NCBI GenBank assembly: GCA_009760855.2
Contig: WPIO01000072.1
Span: 350,001 to 410,000, forward strand
Direction of reading: 5' to 3'
DNA: 60,000 nucleotides
Origin: Cristatella mucedo
Taxonomy: Eukaryota; Bryozoa; Phylactolaemata; Cristatellidae
Every line of letters starts with the position of its first letter. Position 1 is the first letter of the stretch. The notes under the pieces are model-generated. The model worked only from the letters and a program-made list of their open reading frames with translations, was not told where the DNA came from and did no database searches. Shown here piece by piece: positions 12,404 to 24,400 of the stretch. Position numbers and translations under genes: made by a program.

Positions 12404-15400
12404 GTGCTCCAGCAAGCTCGCGGTGTCTACATTTCCAGCAGATACAGGAAGATCCACTGTCGGTTGCAATCATACCCTGAGTAAATCTTAGGAGGCACAG
12501 CCCAAATCGTGCTGCGGTAAATAGAAAAATGTGGAACAGAATAAACCTCCTCCGCTATCAAACTTGAGGACTAGGATTGTCAACGACTTACAATCCTCCA
12601 ACAGCTTCTGATGGGTCATCTGCTTGACCACCGCTGGCTAGCATCATTTGGCTGTCATCAATCTTTAAGTGATAGCAATAATATGCATACCGATAAGAAA
12701 GTAATGCCCATCCATAGGAAATGCAATGGGATCCCAAGGGAGCTAACAGTGACAACAGCAATGACAGGAGTGCACGACCTCAGGGCATGTCCTCCGTGTG
12801 GTGGCAGCATCTGCAAGGTGCATTAGCAGCCTCTTGTTGCCTGTGGGTTGGGGCAGATGCAACCAGCAGAACGCAAGACAGCCATATTGACAGCAAATTT
12901 GCATTGCTGGTTAGTACCGACTATAGCTTAGTTGCCTGGGGGAGGGGTTGACAGGAGAGACCTAAGGGAACCTAAGTGCAAACGTGCACATACATATCTG
13001 TACGTATGAGGTGTGTGGACTGCCGTCTTACAGCAGCAGGGGCACAAGGCTGCTTGAATGTGCTTCTGCTGCAACTCTTACCTCTGGGAGTGCGGTAGCC
13101 TGTCTCGCCAGGAGCTCGCAGATTCCTCAAAACGTGATCAGCATGAAGATTGGCTAGAAAACCTGCTGCCCACAACAGCATCCCTAGAAAAAAAATTACA
13201 TCAGGCGTTATTAAAATACCACAGATTGGAAATAGCAAAATCATGCAGAGGTAAATACGTGAAGCACAAGAAAACACAAGTTCATAAGGTGCTCGGGAAA
13301 TCGGAGCCGAACATATGTGCCTCTGGCCAAGACTTGATGCCAAGTCAATACGGGTGATTATAGACACCGGTAGTGAGGTTCAGACTTTTGGTGCACACCA
13401 ACTGAAGGTTCAATCACCAAAAGATTTCAATTTTGAGTGACAGAGGGCAAGATGACTCGTCGTGGATGACGGAGTAGTACAAGAGAACACTGGAGGATCA
13501 AGAGTTGATGGGAAAAGCGAGTAAAGTGCCCTGCAAGCTAAACTGAGGATCTTGAATCGATTCGATACTTGATAGTATGTGATGCTCAGAAAGAAGTGGT
13601 ATGATACGGCAGCTATGCCTTTAACGACAACCAGACGAGCTGCCGAGTTTTGCACCAGCTGTAGAGATCAAGGGCACAAGCTGATCCTGAAGTCCCGAAT
13701 TAAAGGAATTGCAAACAAACTAGATGCGATTCCACAAAGGTTATTTAAGAGAGAGACAAGACTGGAAACACTTCATTAGCTAATTTAACAGCCTCATTTG
13801 TATATCGGCAGAAGAGCATTAACAGCTATCACCACTGCTTGCACTGGACAATAAAGGATCGCCCACTGCAGGATTCGAAATCACGACCTGGGCCCTGAAG
13901 AGCGCCAACCTTACTTCCTGGGCTAAGACTCGGTCGCAAGCACTTTAACTAGTTTGTTGCCGTGGGTAGATAAAGGCAAACCCTGATTATTAGCGATGTT
14001 CCTTGCTTAAAAGTAGGCCGACAAGACATTGGAGACGATGCTCTCATCCAATCACAGGTAATTTCGTAATAGCATGCCCAGACATTACAAGTAGATACCC
14101 ATGGCATGATGCTAGATGAACCAATCTTAAGGGTGAGATCTTCCAACTTTCGGGTGACACTAGGCTTTCCCAAAGCTATTGGGTTGATCTTACCGTCTTT
14201 AAGCTTCACGAAGTTGGCAGCAATCCAAGTTAGCACGTCGTGGATGAAAAACGCTGGTAGAGGCCGTTTTGAAGGATAAGCTGTCTAATTTCTGAGTGAC
14301 ACTAGGTTTACCCAAAGAATTAAGTTGGTTTTATTGCCGTTCATTTTTTGAGAAAGTTAATTGCTATTCAAGTGCAAACATCAGCAATGCCAGCTGCAAG
14401 ACAGTTGGACTGGTTGAGGTGTTGAAAGGCAAGCACAAGTCATTGCGCTATGTGTGATCTGCATAAAGGTGAAAGCCTAGATTGTACTTGGGGTTAAATA
14501 GGCGAGAGGAAGAGTACAGTTCCCTAGCTAAGCCCCTACTTTAAAGGCTCCAAGGATGACTGTTGGCTGTTGACTATGCTCTGACATCTCTCACTAAGAT
14601 AGGACCTACACCCCATTCCAGTGTCAGCAGTGACCAGGCAAGTTGATAGGCATTCAAGAACGACTTAGTGATCACTGGTATCAAATGTAGCCAAGAGATA
14701 GAGCAGATGCAGCAGAAAGACTCTAGCTAAGCATGCATTCCTGAGAAGGTTGCCGTATATTCTAAGTAGAACCGACTCTCGTGTAACAGACTAGCAAAAG
14801 AAGCACCAACAATGCCAAAACATCAAGCACATATGAAAGCCGTAGATGAATCAACTGATAGTGGCAACAGCTTCATTAGCACAGCAGCAGCACAACTCTG
14901 CAGCCAGAGTGCGTCTAAGAAAGCCACAAGTTGCTGTCAGTTAAACTTCAGAAACAAGCAGGAAGCCTCTATACTCGCCGAACACTCATAAGGGACGAAA
15001 CACCACGATTGCTGCCTGACTGATGTGAGCCCCTTCTTTTGTTGGTGCATATACTCACCAATCAGGAACTGTATATGCATGAGCCAGCCGTCTGTGTACT
15101 GACACATCGACACCAGTGCCGTACCCTACCAATCGTCAAAGACAAAACAGGCTGCATCTCATCACGAATGCCATGTATCTCCATCTGCAAACCCCCGAAG
15201 ACACAAGCACTATGTGGACATGACACCAGAGAGTTTTCTGAAGCACACTCAAAAGCCTAAGGGGCTTTCGGAACACATACCGTAGCCAACAGACTTCATC
15301 TCACACAACAAAGAGCAAGTGAGAGGCATAGCTGAGTCAGTAAGGCAGTCGAGGAAGTGAGTAGCACGGAAGTTGTGGCTCAGGATGGCTGGAAAGGAAG

Positions 15401-18400
15401 TGCCAGAGTCAGCAGTAGGAGGGTAAACGTCAGTTGCATATGAATTGTGGATGTGAGTGCCACAGTCTGGGATCTGCAGAGCAAGCTTTTTCGACAGCAG
15501 TTTTTAAGCGTAGGGAATGGAACAGCCAACTTACTGCCCATAGAGGACACGAGAAGGCTGAAACTGGTGCAGCAGTTCAGATAGGTATGAAGGAGCCAAG
15601 CCACGGCAGGCCTTGTCCCTGTAGTGTCCTCGTATGACTGCCCAATGTCTCGAAGTGTGGCAGCTCTATTCTGTAGTGCTACTATCCTTATGAGCCGGTC
15701 ACACCTGAAGTTGGCCTTTTGGGACCGGCCAGATCCAGTTGCTTGGGCCATCGATCCAGCCTCAGTATGTTTGTTGATATCATAGCAAACGGTAAGTTCA
15801 CTAATTCCAGGCTGCCATCAAATCTCAAGATTGCTCTGGACTCGTGAATGCAGCACTGTCAAAATCCCATTGACATAGTGTAGTCATTCGAGCCCGGAAT
15901 TTCCCGGTTACACGAGGCCGATCCGAAAGTATAGGTGCTGATGGAAATAATGTTAAATACGATTTAGGTTGATGCTATACGCATTGGGAACCCTAAAATA
16001 TGCCGATGTCTTTAAAAATGGAAATTTACCGGCTGAAATGGTCTGATTTTCGGCACTTTTTGTCATACGCCACTGAGTAAGACCACCATAGCAATCCGGG
16101 AGGATGCAATTAGGTCACACACCGGGTGAACCGAGTTCTCAGATGCTATGCACCTTTGGTCTGTCTGGCAAGCCCAAACAATTGTAATTAAGTGTATGAG
16201 GATACCATCGCGACACAGCATGTAGTAGAGCACAACAGCTGGAAGGGATATAATAAGAATAGTAATGATAATAATAATAGTAATGAGACCTTTGTATATT
16301 GCACTAAAAGAACTACATCTCTTTCTAGGCACTTTATGTTGTAATGAAAGCATGTCAATTGGTTAGTGATAACATTCCCAGTGTCATCATGCATAAGCCC
16401 ACGAAGGCCAATTCACATGGGCTCAGCAAATCCAGTGAGGACACAGGTGTGCTTTTAGCTTCTTTTTTAATGTCGTCAGTCAGGGTAAGTCGCAATTCAA
16501 GTCGGGAATGAGCTGCTGGCTTTACGAACTACAGGTACGGGCTCTACAGAATTTGAGGCTGGTTAGAGGCTCAGCCAAACGACTTGAGTCAGAAGAGCAG
16601 GCAGTATGTTGGCTACCCGAATCGGGAAGTATTTCGGATAGGTAGGCCGCAGCAAATAATGAAGTGACCGAAAACTGACTGGCATAACTCAGAACTCCCC
16701 CTAGGTCTCAGCTTAGGTCTAAGGCGCTCAAAGCTCACAATCCAGGTCGTAGGTTCGAGTCCTGCAGAGGGTAGTCCTTTATCATCCACTGCAGGCGGTC
16801 GTAATAGCCGTTAAGGCTCTTCTGCAGCTACTGTATATATGAGTCTGTTAAATCAGCTAACAACTACTTTTTTTTAACACCGTATGCTGCTAGGGGGCTC
16901 CTTGATCGGGAGCGAGTGGAGGCCAATGAGAAGTGGTGTAATGCTGCAGTTTAGACGTTCAAGATATCAGATACGCATTGCTGCAGAGGTGTGAATTAAT
17001 TGCTAAGACCGAGTAGTGAGTTTCAGGCATCTAGACGGAATGTCACAAATGCATGGGCCAACTTGGCTGTGGTATTCTAATCTAAGCATGCCCACATTTT
17101 GCAATGTTACGTGGCAGAAAGGAAGCAGATCGGACAGAGCAGCTGAGGTTAAGGTTACTTTGGAACATGACACACAGATAGTGTGCACACACAACAGAAA
17201 ATGCACTGGTCGAGCCCATTTTTTGGATTACACTTTCCAATCTCTGAGTAATACCAGGTTTGCCTATGACTAGTGGCGTTATCGTCATTCAATTTGAGAA
17301 AGGTTGCCACTACACAAGTTCTAATCTCAGTAATATATGCTGCAAGGGAAGTTAATACAGTTCAACGTGCTAGAAGGAAGGGATTAAAGCACAGGTACAA
17401 CTGTGTGTCATCTGCATGAAAATATAAGCCTACATTGTACTTGGCGTTTAAATCAGCAGGAGAGAGAGGGAGAGAGGAAGAGACAGAGTAGAAATGATGA
17501 CAAGAAGCAGACCGGAAGTCATGGCTTAGCGATTCATATGAGGAATTCGGTTGTACCATCGGCAGATTGAGGAAGGGCTGCATGAAGCTGCCAAGGTTAC
17601 TCTAAAAATATCTCATTTGCATAGTAGAGAAAGAGAACCTAATCTCCATCCAGGCGCCTTACACAGGCCACAGGGCTCGAGCCCACTATCTAGGTCTGAT
17701 CGTGCTTCCTTTTCAGCTCATATAAAGTGCCTAGAAAGAGATTAAGTTCTTTGAGGGCACTATACAAATGTATTATTGTTGTTGTTATATTGTTTAAGGC
17801 AAGCACCTCACCCCAGGGCCAAACCAGGGAGGCACAGGATTGAATGTGCAATGGAAAAAATCTACAGAGTGACAGCTTGTAGAATTAATGGCATATCACG
17901 AGACACAATACAAGCTAGAAGCCCGTGGATGGGCCGAACTGCTCCCAGTAAGCTTGCTGGCTAAGGTACACAACCCAAGCGAGCCTGATCGGACGCCACA
18001 TGGGCTGGGCATCTGATGATGACCTACACACGACCGTGGCAAGCTCTCACAATCTTAGAGCATTACAAACGGCTGAGCTGGGCTGACTCGCTGGCAGCTC
18101 TGCGGCTGCAAATATGCTGCCCCAAATGCAACCCAGGGACCACCTAGCAGAGACAGCTTTACTACAGATCAATATGACCAGCCCAGAAGAGCAAGGCAAC
18201 TAAGCATCGGGTAATGCATGCTCTGGATCCATGCATGGTGCAGACATTAAACCTAGAGTGCAAAGTCACCAGAATAGTTTGCTTCTTCTGCAATGTTTGT
18301 CATGCACAAGAGGAATGCTGCCTGCACATAGAGGTGCGTGGGTACACAGTACGGGCGAAGGTTTGAGAGGTCTACAAACCAGTCATCCATGTCATCTCAG

Positions 18401-20306
18401 GGAGGATATTGCACACATTATGGTATTTGGATTCTTTCCGACAAAATCTCTATAGGCAAGCTGCACACAGCTTTCACAATTCTTGTCCTGCCTTTTAACG
18501 GCAGTCTGATCTGGAAGACGACCGTTTGACTGAGCTCCTGAAAGCTAGGAGTTTGTAAAAAGCTCCACAGTGCATCACTAAAAGCAGCCCCTCCTAGAGA
18601 CATGCAGCACAGTCTCCCTACCCCACTACCCCTGTGCTGCTAAGCTACTGCAGCTGAGATAGGACAAGCCAGAAAAACCCACACAGAGCCCACATTACAT
18701 CACACCTATATGCAAATTGAACTAAAGCAACCAGGTTATTTCTCATATACATCCCCTGAAGGGCAGCCAGCAAAGAATTTAGGATCTGCCAGGCATGCAG
18801 GCCAATGCTCAGGGTGCTGTGTCTGATCTGTTGCACCACTCTTAATCTTTCCCAGTTACTGAAATCGCATTGCGAGACAACCGAGTTTTTCAAAAAAATT
18901 AAGTATTGTAGTTAATAATCACGACTCTCTGACATTGAGCCTTTATTGGCCTCCAACAACTTAATATGCTTTATGCCACGTGATTCTGTCACGGGTGGGG
19001 GCTCAGATGTTCTATTCATACGGTGACGACAGCCTGCAATGTTAGACAATCTTTTCAAGCACACAACCAAAAACCTTACCTTGTGGCAGGAGCTTTGCTT
19101 CATGGCGGACGTGGTTTGGATGTCAGCTAAATCCTCAAACTGAGCATACATTACTGTCACACGACTTCTATTACAACAACAGACTCGACCACAGTCTACT
19201 GATTTTTTTAAAGTGAACCGATGAAACAGTTTACTGGAAAATGCAAAGCAGATGTGCATTAATCTGACGAATCAGATCATTGAACAATAGACAATTGAAG
19301 TAAATTCGTCCAAGGGATCTCTTTCGCATATTTTGTTCTTGTTCGAAGTGCTCTACGAGGGGTTCCCAAAGTGATGACAATCTAGAAACTCCAGATATTA
19401 CAGAAAGTGACATTCCATCCATCAATACAGTGACGATCACCGTGGTAGTCCATTCGGACTCCAAAAATATCTGGAAAGTCACAGTGAGTAACCATATCAG
19501 TGGTTAAGGTGCTTGCCCTGAGCAAGGTTTGGCCGAGGTCGTGAGCTCGAGCCCCGTGGCGTATTTGAGGCACCTTAATAGAGATTAAGTTCTCTGAGGG
19601 CACTATTACCAATGAATTGTATAATGATAAGTGTTCTGACCACTGGTCTGCCACTACCCCCAAATACACTTTCGCGTACACATCGGCTTTTGCAAACTAA
19701 GGTAGCACACACAACTAGGAGAATAAATAGCTCAGGCACGCCATGACATACCTGCACGTAACCGTTAGCAGAACAGAAAGCTAGAGCTGATAAGACACTC
19801 AGCAACGCGTGTGGATGTCCTTTCACTTGCAAAGGATAAAGCACAGCCCTGCAACAATTCATTACGTATGCAGGCTGTTCACGATCATTTTAACCCACGG
19901 AACACTAACAGACAAAATGACAAAGTGCAGCCTGAAAGGTTCAACACGCCGGTGTCAGCCCTGGCATATCCCATTACCGGTTAAAATAGTGGATCAAGAA
20001 GGCGCCTAAAAGTATCCGATTCGGCAAGCCCGACCAAAGCACTTCTTGCTTTGCCGCCGTGGCGGCCAATACCACAGGTACGGCGAAGGACGGTATCTCT
20101 TGGACAAACCAACCTATCCTGGCTGGAACCCTGGTCGCAGGCAGGGGCACGTGGAGCGATGCCAATATCTGCTCTGTTCTGTCGGCGTAGCGTCCATATG
20201 GCGCTTGGTACTTCAGCAGAGCAAGAAATACCACGGGGGAGAGTAGAGACATCACCCATGTTAACAGCGTCGCGATAAAGTACTCCATGCTGGAAGCAAA
20301 GTCCAA
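10632..20306 (-). CDS. 3-oxo-5-alpha-steroid 4-dehydrogenase (steroid 5-alpha-reductase)
   Basis: Six exons on the minus strand: 19978-20306, 19752-19848, 15059-15125, 13082-13183, 11458-11608 and 10632-10698. All junctions are GT-AG with matching phase, giving 270 residues from an ATG at 20306 to TGA at 10632; vertebrate type 1 and 2 enzymes are 254-259 residues. The family reduces the delta-4 double bond of 3-oxo-steroids with NADPH in the ER membrane. The N-terminus is hydrophobic. Candidate catalytic positions match the family: Glu70 in 'WFVQEIPSF' and Tyr107 in 'LIHYFNR'. Later motifs are 'YTDGWLMHIQFLIG', 'HADHVLRNLRAPGETGY', 'GLFEYTSCANYTAEIIEW' and C-terminal 'FYLKTIKDYPTDRKAVLPF'. 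Exons of 102, 151 and 67 bases match vertebrate exon lengths as I remember them; the 97 + 67 pair sums to a vertebrate exon of 164. The 15125-19752 intron carries LINE and SINE insertions. Orthology to a particular vertebrate type is not claimed. Confidence 0.93.
10860..11083 (+). mobile_element. L2-type LINE 3' fragment
   Basis: A short ORF2 piece ('SLAPAYHL' segment), then 3' UTR containing 'aaatgtaaagcgcctag' and a TTA tail. It lies in the last intron of the 5-alpha-reductase, antisense to that gene. Confidence 0.75.
12319..12401. repeat. (TC)n microsatellite
   Basis: An uninterrupted TC dinucleotide tract of about 83 bases, in the intron between the 151- and 102-base exons of the 5-alpha-reductase. 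Confidence 0.95.
13385..13665 (-). mobile_element. L2-type LINE fragment
   Basis: Minus-strand ORF2 C-terminal coding remnant in several frames, with the 'MQNSAARLV' segment. It has no 3' tail and lies in an intron of the 5-alpha-reductase. Confidence 0.65.
13795..13932 (-). repeat. tRNA-derived SINE, family A
   Basis: A well preserved minus-strand copy with the B box in reverse near 'ggattcgaaatcacgacc'. It lies between two L2 fragments. Confidence 0.75.
13940..14790 (-). mobile_element. L2-type LINE fragment (reverse transcriptase)
   Basis: A decayed minus-strand ORF2 segment. Recognisable pieces include 'WIAANFVKLKDGK' (thumb-proximal region), a frameshifted copy of the region around the catalytic YADD box at about 14450-14490, and upstream RT sequence to about 14790. 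It is non-functional, with many shifts and stops. Confidence 0.65.
15360..15770 (-). mobile_element. Second LINE family, 3' coding fragment
   Basis: The minus-strand frame resembles the C-terminal region of the non-LTR reverse transcriptase copy at 49430-50430: paired segments 'LLHQFQP' and 'LGVPFLPLKT' have counterparts here in shifted frames. It is distinct from the L2-type copies, which have '[12 protein letters not shown]' in this place. Confidence 0.55.
16245..17560 (-). mobile_element. L2-type LINE, degenerate, with nested SINE
   Basis: A minus-strand copy starting with an imperfect TAA-type tail at 16256-16285. It continues through 3' UTR and ORF2 pieces ('MGKPSVTQRLES'-like at about 17240, YADD region at about 17400-17430). 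It is interrupted by a plus-strand family A SINE at 16700-16858 and is heavily decayed. Confidence 0.65.
16700..16858 (+). repeat. tRNA-derived SINE, family A (plus strand)
   Basis: The only plus-strand family A copy in the window. It shows the head directly: 'taggttcgagtcctgcag' as B box, then 'ccactgcaggcggtcgta' and 'ccgttaaggctcttctgc'. It is nested in an L2 fragment. Confidence 0.75.
17693..17790 (+). mobile_element. L2-type LINE 3' end
   Basis: Plus-strand 3' UTR with 'ataaagtgcctagaaagag' and 'ttctttgagggcac', ending in TTATTGTTGTTG. It is a truncated copy without coding sequence. A short partial family A SINE remnant follows at about 17790-17845. Confidence 0.65.
19495..19622 (+). 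repeat. tRNA-derived SINE, family B, with L2-like 3' tail
   Basis: The head contains an A-box-like 'cagtggttaaggtgcttgc' and a B box within 'gtgagctcgagcccc'. It is followed directly by 'agagattaagttctctgagg', which matches the conserved L2 3' end. Further copies are at 20765 and 51965. The shared tail suggests the SINE uses the L2 reverse transcriptase for mobility (inference). Confidence 0.7.
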
Positions 20307-20764
20307 GTCAAAGGGGAGTGTCTTTTTTTTACATAATGCTATTGTTGGCAGGAAGTACTTCGAAATGTAGCTTAAAGCTCTTTTTACGCACTCCGTCTTG
20401 CTTCTGTACTCCTACAGTCTTTGGTTAGTTTTAGTTAGTTTTTGTAATTTTTTGGTTAGCTTTTGTATAGTCAACAAGAATGCTAAGGCGGTCCAAGACT
20501 GACGGAAGACTGAGCGAAGACGGTGAAGCTCAGCAAGGCTCCATGTCTCGGTCAAGGTGGAGGCAAGACCGAACAAATGACCAATCATGAAGGCGCCATT
20601 ACGGGCACGCCTACTTCGTTGCTGTGAAAGGCCTGGCGGGCTGCGCGACTAGAGAAATCATCGATACATTAAGCGAAAGTCCCTGCTTTTGGCTCTACTA
20701 GCGAATCATATAAGAATCAGATGAGGTAATAGGTGCTAAGGGCAATTTCGGAAAGGTTTCAATC

Positions 20765-20898
20765 GACCGTTGAGCTATAGGCGAAGGTGCCCGCCTCGAG
20801 CCAAGGTCAAGGAGAACGTATTTCAGACCAAGGTCGTGGGCTCGAGCTTGTGGTATACTTGAAGCGCCTGAATAGAGAGATATTAAGTTATCTTAGGG
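20765..20898 (+). repeat. tRNA-derived SINE, family B
   Basis: The B box lies in 'gtgggctcgagcttgtgg' and the tail is L2-like ('gaagcgcctgaatagaga'). The tail is cut at 'cttagggca', exactly where a hAT-like terminus begins. Confidence 0.65.
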
Positions 20899-21015
20899 CA
20901 GAGGTCGGCAAACTCCGGCCTTTAGGCCAGATCCGGCCTAGCTAGTAGTGCTCCAGTCCAGCCTAGCGGCTCCCTAGCTATTTCTTGATGGATCCGGCCT
21001 AACTGAGCTGTCTCG
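20899..21015 (+). mobile_element. hAT-like transposon terminus (fragment)
   Basis: It starts 'cagaggtcggcaaactccgg' and continues with repeated 'ggcc' and 'atccggcc' motifs. This resembles the ends of non-autonomous hAT elements, which commonly begin CAG-G-TC-GCAA. No matching inverted end is visible before the AT-rich viral block at 21446, so only one end is supported. Sequence from 21015 to 21445 is unassigned. Confidence 0.45.
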
Positions 21016-21446
21016 GTTTTCTTCAGTTGCGCCTTACTGGCCTTGGCTTAATTTTTGCGCGAACAAGAACTGTTCGGTGGGCGAAAAATCCTTTGTCCTG
21101 GAGCAGTGAGCCAGAGAGGAGTGCCAGTGCGGTTAGAGAGCAAGAGCTTAAGAGCGAGCCAGGAAGCTCTGAGACCAGCGGTGGCGATTCGGCCTTTAGA
21201 ATTGGTCCGATACCCGCGGGAGCTGCTGATTGATGTCGGCTGGCCTCTCAACCTCCGCCATCACTCTGTCCAAAAAGAAGCGTCTGGAACCCATTCGCAC
21301 ATTCTAGCTGGACAGAGGTGCCCTTCCAGCGGTCTAGTGACGGTATTAATTCCTTACCGTAATGGGCTACGGTGTCGGACCCAATACCGAGTAGATATAA
21401 AATGAATGGCATGTAGCCTAGGGCTCATTCGAATGACGTCATAAAT

Positions 21447-24400
21447 TAAATAAACCGTACTCCGATAGACCATACAAAACGCATTAGAGAAGAGGTAAAA
21501 AATCGTACAGGTCTTCTTCCAAAATATCCTTTCTCAAAAGACAGTTTAGATGCAATGATTGCAACTCTACAAACACCAACAGTTATCAAACTAGATAATC
21601 CTATTGCTAAGAAAACCGTGAAGACTAACAGCGGATGGTCTTTTGATAGAGAATCCAAGAGGTTAATGAAAATACAAGAAACAGGTTGGTTTTTAGGAAA
21701 ATCTTCTGATGGTAAATTCTTAGATTATGAATATATTGGACTAGAAAAGAATGTAATTGATTTTGATGCAATATATGATAAGATTGGAGCAGAACTGAAA
21801 TTAGTTATTAAAGAATTACTTAAAAACAAGAGTGACTTAAAAATGACCCTTGTTATTTCGCCTATTTTAGCTTCAGAAAGTGGTGCGTTTAATTACCAAC
21901 TATTTGCAGGAGTAAGTAATTCAAAAATAAATAAAGGTTCAGATATTGATAAAATAATTAGAACGCAATTTTCAGCTTTTAAAAAGAAAGTAGAGGAATG
22001 GTTAGAAAGAGGTTCTAATTGGATTGTAATTGGCATTAATGCTATTTATACAAAGTTTTCTTATTTTCGTCATAAATTCGATGGTAGTTATTTACAAATG
22101 CCAGAAGGATTAGAAAAGAAGAGATCAACAATTATTATAAAGAATGAATCAGATAATCTTTGTGCTTTATAGTGTTGTTAAGGTTTCTTCATTGGAGAGA
22201 TAACCATCCAGAATCTACTGCCGATTTAAAAGAAATATTGCATGAGAAATATTCACATCATCTAAAGTAAATAGAAGAGTTGTTCAATGTTAAGGAAAAC
22301 TATCCTTCAAACGTATTAAATGTGGTTGAAATTCCTCATTTAGCAGAATTATTTAACATAACTATTAATGTTTAAGAATATGATAATTGAACTCTAACTC
22401 CACTTATAGTAGTTGATGAGAAATATAAGCATTTGGATCTTCTTTTGTATAGCACACCAAACAAAAACAACTTTCATTACGTAATTATTAAAAACTTAAA
22501 TGGTGTGTGGAAGTAGCAAAGGATATGGAACACAGCTTACTTGTAAAAGATGTTTGTGTAGATTTAACTCTAAAGATAAAATAGAATCGCATGTTGATGC
22601 TTGCAAACGTGGAAATGATGGTAAATCTAGAATAAGAATGCCAACTGCAGATAGTAAAAAAGGAGATAAATGTCATTTAAAGATTATGCTAAAACGTTAT
22701 GGTGTCCTTATATTGCTTATGCCGACTTTGAATGTTTACTTACAAGTGTTAGAAAAACAGATAAGAAGATCCTACTATACCTCAAGATACTTTTCAAAAG
22801 CATATTCCTTATTCATCTGCTTATACTTTTATTGATTATGAAGAAAAACAAAGAACATTTAAATTATTTAATTGTTCAAATAATGTTAGAGATCTATTAA
22901 AAAGTTTGTTAGAAGAAGTTGAAATAATAAAAAATGAAATAAAACCTATTCTTGATAAATACAATAAATTTGATTATAGTAATTTAAAAAAGAAGACAAA
23001 GAAGATTTTGAGAATGCAACTGTTTGTCATATTTGCGACTTTGATTTAAATGTAGATAAAGCTATAGGTCATTGTCATTTAACAGGAAAGTATAGAGGAG
23101 CTGCTCGTAATGCTTGCAACTTAAATCTCACCATTAATTCTAAGAAGTTTAAACTTCCAGCATTTACTCACAACTTAAAAGGTTACGATTCACATTTATT
23201 AGTGCAAGAGTTTCAAGATTTAAAACTAGATAAAAAAGTCATTGCCAATAACATGGAGAAATATATAAACATTGAAATTGGTTCGCTTAGTTTTAAAGAC
23301 TCTTTACAAATGTTACAAAAAGGTTTAGCAGATCTTGTAAATAATGTTGTTAAATCAGGAAAACCATTAGAACAAACGAGAAATTAATTTTCTATGTTGG
23401 ATGATAATGAATTCCATCTATTAAAAGAAAAAGGTATATTGCCTTATGAGTATATAGATTCATTTTCAAGACTAGATGAAAAATCGCTACCTCAAATTAA
23501 AAGTTTTTTCAGCACATTAAAGGATACAAGCATAGATGAAAAAGATTATGATCGTGTTAAGAAACTTTAGGCATTGATGAAAAAAATAGATCCAAACACT
23601 GAAGATACATTAGGAAAGTACCGCGATATTTATCTAACTATGGATGTTCTTCTACTGGCCGATGTATTTCAACATTTTAGACATTTATACAAAAGTTGAT
23701 GGTTTAGATCCTGCCAATTTCTTTACAGCACCAGGTTTAACTTGGTCTGCAGGTTTGAGATTTTCAAAGGTTAAACTAGATTTATTAACAAACTTTGAAC
23801 ATTTTGACTTCTTTGAAAGCGCAATAAGAGAAGGAATAACACAAGCATCATGTAGATATATTAAAGCAAACAATGCGATGGCTTCTAATTATGATAGTAC
23901 TAAAGAAAAGAGTTGGTTACTTTATGTTGATGCAAGTTCATGCTACGGCAATGACTTAACCACGTCCAATTTTTAATTTCAAGTTTTTAGATAGTAAACA
24001 AATGAAAAAGTTTACAACTAAAAGATATTAGCATTAAAAGAAGATGCTGAAACTGGTTATGCTTTTGAAGTAGATATGCACTGTCCTGATGAATTTCATG
24101 ATATTTATTCTGATTATCCAATCCTACCAATTAGAAGAAAAGTAGATGTTGAAGAATACTCTGATTATCAAAAGAAAACATTACTAAAAGACAATAAGAA
24201 AAAAATAGATGGTTGCAAAAGTAAGGTAGAAAAATTGATTGTTGATTTAGAACCAAAAGTTAAATATGTTATCCATTATAGAAATCTACAACTTGCAATT
24301 GAAAGAGGATACGTATTAACGAAGATACATAGAGTAATAAGTTTTACACAAAGTAGATGGTTGAGTGGGGATATATAGTTAATAACATTGAAAGAAGAAA

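Noticed and set aside
16700-16800. Functional tRNA gene suggested by A- and B-box-like motifs
   Set aside because: The same head recurs in at least six copies fused to a SINE body, and the cloverleaf cannot be completed.
19620-19707. Candidate for the fourth-from-last exon of the 5-alpha-reductase next to the SINE
   Set aside because: The reading phase at its donor does not match and similarity is weak. The exon at 15059-15125 has the exact 67-base length, both phases and the 'DGW...FLIG' motif.
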